Part shown: positions 6,574 through 11,630 of the stretch, one piece after another
Position numbering within the stretch: position 1 is the stretch's first letter
How the letters are laid out: every line of letters starts with the position of its first letter
Origin: an uncultured Actinomycetes bacterium
Lineage (GTDB): Bacteria > Actinomycetota > Actinomycetes > Nanopelagicales > Nanopelagicaceae
NCBI GenBank assembly: GCA_903922325.1
Contig: CAIXTG010000045.1
Span: 1 to 11,630, forward strand
DNA: 11,630 nt
Direction of reading: 5' to 3'
Program-made: the position numbers and the translations under genes
The notes under the pieces: generated by a model
What the model saw: only the letters and a program-made list of their open reading frames with translations
What the model was told of the DNA's origin: nothing
Databases searched by the model: none

Positions 6574-7380
6574 ATGGGTAACTCACTCGCCGGAAAGCGC
6601 GCTTTTGTAACAGGTTCATTTCAAGGTATTGGCTTAGGCATTGCCACCTCGCTTGCTAGCGAGGGTGCTGCAATCATTCTGCATGGCTTAGCTGATGCCG
6701 AAACTATTGCTAAGGCAGAAAGCGCAGTAATTGCAGCTGGTGCGAGCAAAGTCGAAAGTCATGTTTCAGATCTGCGCGATAGCGATGCCACTGAAGCGCT
6801 GATCGCCAAAATTCTTAGCGGTGGGGCAGTAGATATTTTAGTTAATAACGCCGGAATTCAGCACACTGCAACGATTGCTGAAATGCCACGTAGTAAATGG
6901 AATGACATCATCGCAATTAATCTTTCCTCTTTCTTTGACACCATGCGTTTGCTATTGCCCGAGATGGCTAAGCGCGGCTCTGGTCGCGTAATCAATATTG
7001 CATCTGTGCACGGCTTAGTGGCATCAGCTGCAAAAGCGCCTTATGTGGCGGCTAAACACGGCGTTGTTGGGTTAACGAAAGTTGCCGCTCTTGAATATGC
7101 CAATGTGGGCGATCGTAATTCTGGTGGGCTAACGATTAATGCCATCTGCCCGGGGTGGGTGGAAACCGCACTTATTGAGCCACAAATTCAAGCCCGCGTT
7201 GATCAGCACAATGGTGATCGTGCCGCAGGTATCGCTGATTTGCTTAGCGAAAAGCAACCAAGCCAGCGCATGTCAACACCGAGCGACATTGGTGCACTTG
7301 CACTTTGGCTTTGTAATCCAGCAGCGCACAACATAACTGGCACAGCAATTCCAGTTGATGGTGGTTGGACTGCGCAGTAA
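6574..7380 (+). CDS. bdhA: D-3-hydroxybutyrate dehydrogenase (short-chain dehydrogenase/reductase)
   Basis: Cytoplasmic NAD-dependent SDR, 268 residues, interconverting D-3-hydroxybutyrate and acetoacetate. Cofactor motif TGSFQGIG is at 13-20 and NNAGIQH at 91-97. The catalytic set is Asn116 (INLSS), Ser144, Tyr157 and Lys161 in IASVHGLVASAAKAPYVAAKHG. Compared from memory with the Pseudomonas fragi enzyme, its substrate residues Gln94, His144, Lys152, Trp187, Gln196 and Trp257 correspond to Gln96, His146, Lys154, Trp195, Gln204 and Trp265 here. The C-terminus VDGGWTAQ is the HBDH ending. About six extra residues (near 177-184, GDRNSGG) lie just before LTINAICPGW. The start ATG immediately follows the hydrolase stop; a G-run (CGGGGGC) sits about 9 nt upstream. 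The product is the substrate of the AACS encoded at the other end of the divergent unit. Confidence 0.93.
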   Translation: MGNSLAGKRAFVTGSFQGIGLGIATSLASEGAAIILHGLADAETIAKAESAVIAAGASKVESHVSDLRDSDATEALIAKILSGGAVDILVNNAGIQHTATIAEMPRSKWNDIIAINLSSFFDTMRLLLPEMAKRGSGRVINIASVHGLVASAAKAPYVAAKHGVVGLTKVAALEYANVGDRNSGGLTINAICPGWVETALIEPQIQARVDQHNGDRAAGIADLLSEKQPSQRMSTPSDIGALALWLCNPAAHNITGTAIPVDGGWTAQ

Positions 7381-7384
7381 TTAA

Positions 7385-8155
7385 TTAAGCAACAAGTATT
7401 GAACGTTTAGATAGGCCCATGAAATAACCTTCAATAAGTGTTTGCGGAGCTGCATTGTGATCGCCAGTTCCGAGAGCCACAAATAGCGGCGTGAAATGTT
7501 CAACCGTTGGATGTGCATATGGCATACCAGGTGCGAGTTCTTTAAAGTTTGCCAAAGTATCAAAGTCAGCACTTGCTAAAGCAGTAGCTGCCCAATGATC
7601 AAATTCCGAAGACCAAGTTGGCGCAACGGCATCGATTCGCCATTCGCGCAAATAACGTAAACCATGAGTTAAGAAACCCGAACCGATAATTAGTACACCT
7701 TCATCGCGAAGTGGTTTCAAACGATTACCCAGTTGCATCAACAAACCTGGGTCAGAAGTCGGCATTGATAATTGCAGCACCGGAATATCAGCAGCTGGAT
7801 ACATAACGCGCAGTGGTACCCAAGCACCGTGATCAAGGCCGCGATTACTAACTACAACTGGTTGGTTATCTGGCATTAAAGCTGCAACTTGCGCTGCTAG
7901 TTGCGTTGCATCGGGAGTTTGATATGTCATCTCGTAAAACTTGCGATCAAAGCCGCTGAAGTCATAAACCAGAGGCGTGCCGGCAACGGGGCTGCTCAAA
8001 GTAATTGGTTCGGCTTCCCAGTGAGCACTAACGATCAAGATTGCTTTTGGTTTAGCAATGTTGGCCGAGATTCCCGCCAATTCAGAAGTCCAGAGCGCAT
8101 CATCGAGCAGCATGGGAGCACCGTGGCCGATATATAAAGCGGGCATCTGGGACAT
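7385..8155 (-). CDS. LigB-type extradiol ring-cleavage dioxygenase, DODA/YgiD family
   Basis: Non-haem metal dioxygenase of the class III extradiol (LigB) superfamily, DODA subgroup (4,5-DOPA dioxygenase, E. coli YgiD), 256 residues as usual. Family histidines are all present: His11 (YIGHGAP), His45 (VSAHWE), His109 (GLDHGAW), His164 (SGFLTHGL), His215 and His220 (AHPTVEHFTPL). By analogy with plant DODA and YgiD, His11, His45 and His220 should bind the metal, with His164 catalytic. The natural bacterial substrate is generally unknown, so a catecholic compound is the safest statement. The gene meets bdhA tail to tail with 4 bp between stop codons and no visible terminator. Its start shows TATGCT, 6 nt, ATG, a leaderless arrangement. 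It is divergent from dinG across a palindrome-containing gap. Confidence 0.92.
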   Translation of the reverse strand: MSQMPALYIGHGAPMLLDDALWTSELAGISANIAKPKAILIVSAHWEAEPITLSSPVAGTPLVYDFSGFDRKFYEMTYQTPDATQLAAQVAALMPDNQPVVVSNRGLDHGAWVPLRVMYPAADIPVLQLSMPTSDPGLLMQLGNRLKPLRDEGVLIIGSGFLTHGLRYLREWRIDAVAPTWSSEFDHWAATALASADFDTLANFKELAPGMPYAHPTVEHFTPLFVALGTGDHNAAPQTLIEGYFMGLSKRSILVA

Positions 8156-8161
8156 AACTTG

Positions 8162-8167
8162 AGCATA
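8162..8167 (-). promoter_or_regulatory. Candidate -10 (TATGCT) for leaderless transcription of the DODA-family gene
   Basis: On the minus strand TATGCT is followed by CAAGTT (6 nt) and the ATG at 8155-8153. There is no Shine-Dalgarno. The 18-bp palindrome at 8176-8193 sits just upstream, covering about -21 to -38. Confidence 0.55.
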
Positions 8168-8175
8168 GCCTTGAG

Positions 8176-8193
8176 TAGTTGAAGTTTCAACTA
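8176..8193. promoter_or_regulatory. 18-bp palindrome TAGTTGAA-GT-TTCAACTA, candidate operator between the divergent dioxygenase and dinG genes
   Basis: Perfect 8-bp arms around a 2-bp GT centre, the strongest non-terminator dyad in the window. It lies between the two putative -10 elements and overlaps the -35 region of both. GTTGA/TCAAC half-sites recall operators of MarR-family regulators (for example MexR); this is recollection, not a match. It does not resemble the actinobacterial LexA box (GAAC-N4-GTTC). Confidence 0.65.
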
Positions 8194-8205
8194 AATCGAA
8201 TTGGC

Positions 8206-8211
8206 TAAGGT
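8206..8211 (+). promoter_or_regulatory. Candidate -10 (TAAGGT) for dinG, or part of a Shine-Dalgarno
   Basis: TAAGGT, then GGCGCA (6 nt), then the GTG at 8218. The same bases contain AAGGTGG (8207-8213), which could serve as a Shine-Dalgarno 4 nt before the GTG. Leaderless and led initiation cannot be told apart from sequence alone. Confidence 0.45.
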
Positions 8212-8217
8212 GGCGCA

Positions 8218-10230
8218 GTGAGCAGCGCCTTGTCTACCCAAACCCGCAAAGCCTTAGAGGCTGCCGTTGCGGCAATTGGTGGGCAAACTCGTGAAGGCCA
8301 GATTGAAATGGCCGAAGCTGTAGCGAATGCGCTTAGCGATCAACACCATTTAATGGTGCAAGCAGGTACCGGCACCGGAAAATCACTTGCGTACTTAGTG
8401 CCCGCACTTGTTCATGGCCGAAAAGTTTTAGTGGCAACTGCCACCCTTGCTCTGCAACGTCAATTAGTTGAACGCGATTTGCCAGCAGTTGTGCCAGCAC
8501 TTGAAAAAGCACTTGGTCGCGAAATCACTTACGCTGTTTATAAAGGCGTTGGCAATTATGTTTGCTTGCAGAAAATGAATTCGGAAACTGCCGACCCTGA
8601 TGGCGAAGTACTTCTAGAAATTTCTAGTTTAGGCAAAGATGCTAACCGTTTAACTGCGTGGGCTAAGACACCAGGAGTTAGCGGTGATCGCGACGATGCT
8701 CCCGATGTTGATCGTCGAGTTTGGTTAGCTAATTCGTTATCTGGTCGCGAATGTGTCGGCGCCGATGTCTGTGCTTACGGCACGCAATGCTTTGCGGCTA
8801 AAGCTAAAGCAAAAGCGCAAACTGCCGATGTAGTAATTACTAATCACACGCTGCTGGCCATTGAAATTGTTGATTCACATCCGATCTTGCCTGAACGTGA
8901 TGCCGTGATTCTCGATGAAGCTCACGAATTTATGGATCGCACAACCCAAGCAGTGACCGAAGAACTAACTTCGGCCCGGGTTATCAGGGCCGCTGCAATG
9001 GCGCGTAAACATTTACCGGGCAAGTTGGCAGATACTTTTGTAAAAGTGGCCGATGATTTCCACGATGCGATGGCTGATTACGGCCAAGATATTCGTGGTG
9101 ATTTCACCAAAAGTGGCCGCTTAGAAGATATTCCCTCATCGCTAGAAGCCCCGATTCGTAAGGTTTTAGAGGCTTCCAAAGCAATTATTCAATTAATTGC
9201 AGTCGATGAAGAAATCGTTGACTCTGACACGATTGCCGAACGCGCACGAGTTAAAGGCGCAGTCAATGAGATCGCAACTACCTGTGGCAAATTACTTAAG
9301 CAGAGCAATAATCAAGTGCTTTGGTATGAACCAACTTTCTCAACTCTTTATTTGGCACCACTTTCAGTTTCCGAAGTTCTGCGCTCTAATCTTTTGACTA
9401 AAACGCCAGTGATTGCCACATCGGCAACCCTGACAGTAGGCAACTCATTTGATGCAATGGCTAAATCAATTGGCTTCTTAGTTGGCAGTGACCCAGATAC
9501 CGAAGTTGCCAAAGATGAAATCGATCCGGCAAATGTGCAGATGCTCGATGTTGGCTCGCCCTTTGATTTTGCGAATCAAGGTGTTTTGTATTTACCAAAA
9601 CATTTACCCGAACCCGGTCGCGATGGTTTGAGTCAAGAAGTGCTCGATGAATTGGGTGAGTTAATCGATGCCGCAGGTGGTCGCACGTTGGCACTATTTA
9701 GTTCTTGGCGCGGCGTCGAAGCTGCCGATGCGCACTTGCGAAAAGTATTGGCTGAACTCCCGATCAAGATTATTACGCAAAAACGTGGCGATTCAGTTGG
9801 TCCGTTAGTTGAAAAATTTGCCAGCGATGAAACTTCGATTTTGCTGGGCACCATGTCGTTGTGGCAAGGCGTTGATGTGCCGGGGCGTGCTTGCTCGCTA
9901 GTTGTTATCGATCGCATTCCGTTCCCGCGCCCAGATGAACCCGTAATGGCGGCTCGTGCAGCACAGGCAGATAAAGCAGGCGGCAGTGGCTTCATGCAAG
10001 TATCGATGCCACGAGCGGCGCTGTTGCTAGCACAGGGCACCGGCCGGTTAATTCGCTCCGAAGCAGATCGGGGCGTTGTTGCAATCCTGGATTCGCGCAT
10101 CGTTAATAAACGTTATGGCAGCGTGTTATTGAATTCGATGCCGCCACTGTGGCGTACTTCAGACCCAGCGATTGTGCGAGATTCGTTGCGCCGATTAGCG
10201 CAAGAACAAATTAATTCACCAGCTGAATAA
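8218..10230 (+). CDS. dinG: DinG-like ATP-dependent DNA helicase (XPD/Rad3 family, Fe-S cluster)
   Basis: Superfamily 2 5'-3' DNA helicase of the DinG/XPD type, 670 residues, acting in DNA repair and resolution of structured DNA. Q-motif-like region TREGQIEMAEAV is at 24-35, Walker A AGTGTGKS at 49-56, and the Fe-S cluster cysteines are Cys116, Cys179, Cys185 and Cys191. DEAH is at 233-236, TSAT (motif III) at 401-404, the SSW/Arg region at 495-498, motif V with LWQGVDVPG at 548-556, and QGTGRLIR (motif VI) at 606-613. No exonuclease domain is fused, as in actinobacterial DinG. The start is GTG; the frame is open a little further upstream but shows no better start. The last 20 bp overlap the 3' end of the convergent NUDIX gene. 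No LexA-type box is visible upstream despite the historical name. Confidence 0.95.
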   Translation: MSSALSTQTRKALEAAVAAIGGQTREGQIEMAEAVANALSDQHHLMVQAGTGTGKSLAYLVPALVHGRKVLVATATLALQRQLVERDLPAVVPALEKALGREITYAVYKGVGNYVCLQKMNSETADPDGEVLLEISSLGKDANRLTAWAKTPGVSGDRDDAPDVDRRVWLANSLSGRECVGADVCAYGTQCFAAKAKAKAQTADVVITNHTLLAIEIVDSHPILPERDAVILDEAHEFMDRTTQAVTEELTSARVIRAAAMARKHLPGKLADTFVKVADDFHDAMADYGQDIRGDFTKSGRLEDIPSSLEAPIRKVLEASKAIIQLIAVDEEIVDSDTIAERARVKGAVNEIATTCGKLLKQSNNQVLWYEPTFSTLYLAPLSVSEVLRSNLLTKTPVIATSATLTVGNSFDAMAKSIGFLVGSDPDTEVAKDEIDPANVQMLDVGSPFDFANQGVLYLPKHLPEPGRDGLSQEVLDELGELIDAAGGRTLALFSSWRGVEAADAHLRKVLAELPIKIITQKRGDSVGPLVEKFASDETSILLGTMSLWQGVDVPGRACSLVVIDRIPFPRPDEPVMAARAAQADKAGGSGFMQVSMPRAALLLAQGTGRLIRSEADRGVVAILDSRIVNKRYGSVLLNSMPPLWRTSDPAIVRDSLRRLAQEQINSPAE

Positions 10231-10672
10231 CTAGCGTTTCGATCTGCGGCCAAGTTTTCGCAAAGCTCGGATGCAGATCTAACTGAGTAACTTCTTGCCA
10301 ATTCACCCAACGAACTTCATGCGATTCATCATTTAAATTATGTGGCTCTAAACCGATTGCTGCTGTCGCAAGCACTGTGTCGTAACGCCAGTTTCCATGC
10401 AGGTCAGAAAAAGTTGTTAACGGTTTTACCAATGTTGCATCGATGCCAGTTTCTTCAACAGCTTCGCGCACAGCTGCTTCGATAATTGTTTCGTGCGAGT
10501 CACGAGCACCGCCCGGAACGCCCCAGGTGTCACCGTTATGCACCCATGGCGCGCGATGTTGCAACAACAGGTGTTGATCACGAATTAGTAATAAGCCAGC
10601 TGCGCCATGTTTTCCCCAATGGCGATTACCGCAGTCACATTCGACCCAACCATCACCATCGCGCATTGCCAC
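10211..10672 (-). CDS. NUDIX hydrolase
   Basis: Small cytoplasmic pyrophosphohydrolase, 153 residues. The Nudix box GX5EX7REUXEEXGU is complete: Gly55, Glu61, Arg69-Glu70, Glu73-Glu74, Gly76-Ile77. The N-terminal stretch DGWVECDCGNRHWGKHGAAGLLL (8-30) is a recurring actinobacterial form with Cys12 and Cys14, and WGVPGG precedes the box. The substrate is not predictable; related proteins hydrolyse nucleoside diphosphate derivatives. Two starts are possible: GTG at 10672-10670, used here, or ATG at 10666-10664, two codons in. The ATG has TAGAAC 7 nt before it, a weak leaderless-type -10, and may be the true start. The 3' end overlaps dinG by 20 bp, tail to tail. Confidence 0.92.
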   Translation of the reverse strand: MAMRDGDGWVECDCGNRHWGKHGAAGLLLIRDQHLLLQHRAPWVHNGDTWGVPGGARDSHETIIEAAVREAVEETGIDATLVKPLTTFSDLHGNWRYDTVLATAAIGLEPHNLNDESHEVRWVNWQEVTQLDLHPSFAKTWPQIETLVIQLVN

Positions 10673-10673
10673 A

Positions 10674-10679
10674 GTTCTA
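10674..10679 (-). promoter_or_regulatory. Weak candidate -10 (TAGAAC) for the NUDIX gene
   Basis: On the minus strand TAGAAC lies 7 nt before the ATG at 10666-10664. It lacks the final T of the TANNNT pattern, so support is weak and rests on the analogy with the other units here. Confidence 0.25.
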
Positions 10680-10737
10680 GGCTCTCACATCATCCACACT
10701 TTTGCAGGCTGTGCTGATCTGAGTCGAAATTCGTACC

Positions 10738-10743
10738 TAGCCT
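10738..10743 (+). promoter_or_regulatory. Candidate -10 (TAGCCT) for leaderless transcription of the PKD-domain gene
   Basis: TAGCCT, then GCGCAG (6 nt), then the ATG at 10750. No Shine-Dalgarno is visible. The spacing is identical to that of the livG, hydrolase, dioxygenase and dinG starts. Confidence 0.5.
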
Positions 10744-10749
10744 GCGCAG

Positions 10750-11505
10750 ATGCGAAAACTACTAATCTGCTTACTTTTAACCCTACCAATGCCTTTGAAT
10801 ACAGCTGGAGCTGCTGACTGTGTCGATGCCGCCTGCATTGATGTTTACACCCAAGATGGCCAAATAATTATTGAAGGCAAGAAAGGCAGTGGGCCAAAAG
10901 CCAAGACAAAACCGCGCACAGTTAAGCCACCGAAACCAAAAGTTGTGAAGCCGATTTTTCCTGAGTTAATTCCGCGACCAACTGCGAAACCGACTGCGCT
11001 ACCTTCATCTAAACCAAAGGCTAAACGAACTTATAAACCGCGCATCAAGTCAACTGCCAAACCCTCTCTTAAACCAAAAGCAACTACCTCAGTTTCGCTC
11101 AATGATCGCTTAATAAAGTTATTGCCTACTGGCGGAATTGCATATCAACCAGAAGCTGAACCACTAGTAAATGTGCCGATCTATTTCTGGAGTGATTTAC
11201 CAACTCAGTTCGCGACTCGGGTAACAGTTGTCGGCGAAGTAGTTGATGTTTTGTTGCGTCCGGGTTTTGTTTGGAGTTTTGGCGATGGAACTTTCCTAAG
11301 CACTACCGATGCTGGTGGGCCATACCCAAATGGCAAAATCAAACATACTTATAAGAATCCGGGTATCTATCCAATAATTTTGGTGCAGAGCTGGAACGGC
11401 AACTGGACCCATAATGGAATTACCCGAGCAATAACTGGCACAATCAAGACCACGGTTTTTGCTGTTGTAACGGTGGTTATTGCGCCAACTCGCTTCATGT
11501 TTTAG
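10750..11505 (+). CDS. Secreted Lys/Pro-rich protein with a PKD-like domain, function unknown
   Basis: A 251-residue exported protein I do not recognise by name. The N-terminal MRKLLICLLLTLPMPLNTAGA is a signal peptide with a likely cut near residue 21-22. A short segment follows with Cys24 and Cys29, possibly a disulfide. Residues about 44-113 form a low-complexity linker dominated by Lys, Pro, Thr and Ala (repeats of the KPK/KPT/PKPK kind), likely extended and strongly basic. The C-terminal domain (about 130-235) carries VWSFGDGT at 174-181 and HTYKNPGIYPIILV at 199-212, the FGDG...HTY..PG signature of PKD/Ig-like beta-sandwich domains. A basic Pro-rich linker could thread or bind the negatively charged cell wall, with the PKD domain displayed outside; this is inference. 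No sortase motif or C-terminal anchor is seen, though the C-terminal 20 residues are hydrophobic (TTVFAVVTVVIAP). Confidence 0.85.
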   Translation: MRKLLICLLLTLPMPLNTAGAADCVDAACIDVYTQDGQIIIEGKKGSGPKAKTKPRTVKPPKPKVVKPIFPELIPRPTAKPTALPSSKPKAKRTYKPRIKSTAKPSLKPKATTSVSLNDRLIKLLPTGGIAYQPEAEPLVNVPIYFWSDLPTQFATRVTVVGEVVDVLLRPGFVWSFGDGTFLSTTDAGGPYPNGKIKHTYKNPGIYPIILVQSWNGNWTHNGITRAITGTIKTTVFAVVTVVIAPTRFMF

Positions 11506-11553
11506 GTATCCACAGCATTTAACTGAATCCAGAAAACAGTCGGTTAGTTAATT

Positions 11554-11559
11554 TAAGTT
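11554..11559 (+). promoter_or_regulatory. Candidate -10 (TAAGTT) for the right-edge gene
   Basis: TAAGTT, then CACGGGC (7 nt), then the ATG at 11567. No purine-rich Shine-Dalgarno is evident, so this may again be leaderless. Confidence 0.4.
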
Positions 11560-11566
11560 CACGGGC

Positions 11567-11630
11567 ATGACAACACTTACTTCTCCACACGACTTACTAG
11601 CTGCAATTCCATTTCTAATCGGCTATCACC
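11567..11630 (+). CDS. Start of a probable DUF4192-family protein; runs off right edge
   Basis: Only 21 codons are present: MTTLTSPHDLLAAIPFLIGY then His. The pattern SPxDLLAAxPxLxGxH is the conserved opening of actinobacterial DUF4192 proteins, which usually continue PxxSLVVV. The function of the family is unknown. With so few residues the call rests on one motif, but the motif, the candidate -10 and the ATG agree. Confidence 0.6.
   Translation, partial: MTTLTSPHDLLAAIPFLIGYH

Noticed and set aside
8170..8217. Possible LexA (SOS) box upstream of dinG
   Set aside because: No GAAC-N4-GTTC-like sequence is present; the TAGTTGAA/TTCAACTA dyad has different half-sites and spacing.
9633..10100. 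155-codon open frame on the minus strand inside dinG
   Set aside because: It lies wholly antisense to conserved helicase motifs, has Ser/Pro/Arg-rich composition typical of a shadow frame, and shows no promoter or recognisable domain.
10704..10745. Inverted repeat GCAGGCT ... AGCCTGC between the NUDIX and PKD genes
   Set aside because: Only 7 bp with a 28-nt spacer; no T-run follows on either strand and neither flanking gene ends here, so a terminator is excluded and an operator is unsupported.
11519..11551. TTAACT ... AGTTAA inverted repeat after the PKD gene
   Set aside because: AT-rich 6-bp stem (8 with a wobble pair), 17-21 nt loop, no U-tract; too weak to call a terminator or operator.
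1..11630. CRISPR arrays, tRNA/rRNA genes, IS elements, prophage or toxin-antitoxin genes
   Set aside because: No direct-repeat arrays, tRNA-like cloverleaf, transposase, integrase or small paired genes were seen; the gaps are short and accounted for.

Overview
The window reads as chromosomal DNA of a small-genome, moderately AT-rich actinobacterium. Freshwater planktonic lineages such as Nanopelagicales or related groups fit best, but no marker gene here fixes the taxonomy. Reasons: actinobacterial protein flavours (DinG with its Fe-S cysteines, a NUDIX protein with a CxCGxxHWG N-terminus, the start of a DUF4192-type protein), very short intergenic spaces, GTG/TTG starts, and -10 hexamers (TANNNT) placed 6-7 nt before many start codons, the actinobacterial leaderless-mRNA arrangement. 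No tRNA, rRNA, CRISPR, IS element or phage gene was seen.

Region 1 (1-5536, minus strand): a complete LIV/HAAT-type ABC importer transcribed in the order livK-livG-livF-livH-livM, ending in the 5' part of an acetoacetyl-CoA synthetase gene (aacS) that runs off the left edge. A strong Rho-independent hairpin lies between livK and livG, and livG appears to have its own -10. The binding protein can therefore be made in excess over the permease, ATPases and AACS. From livG onward the genes overlap or abut.

Region 2 (5537-7380): a 131-bp divergent intergenic region holding a 14-bp palindrome and a further half-site. It is followed on the plus strand by an alpha/beta hydrolase and, with no gap, a D-3-hydroxybutyrate dehydrogenase (bdhA) whose known substrate-binding residues are all conserved. 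Together, hydrolase -> BDH -> AACS would convert a 3-hydroxybutyrate ester or oligomer to 3-hydroxybutyrate, acetoacetate and acetoacetyl-CoA. The transporter is a natural candidate for uptake, because its binding protein lacks the amino-group-binding glutamate of LivJ in my by-eye alignment. This putative ketone-body/hydroxybutyrate uptake and catabolism locus is the main hypothesis from the window.

Region 3 (7385-10672): a LigB/DODA-type extradiol dioxygenase (minus) divergent from dinG (plus), with an 18-bp near-perfect palindrome in the 62-bp gap between them. dinG then meets a NUDIX hydrolase gene (minus) tail to tail with a 20-bp overlap.

Region 4 (10673-11630): a secreted Lys/Pro-rich protein with a PKD-like domain (plus), then the first 21 codons of a probable DUF4192 protein at the right edge.
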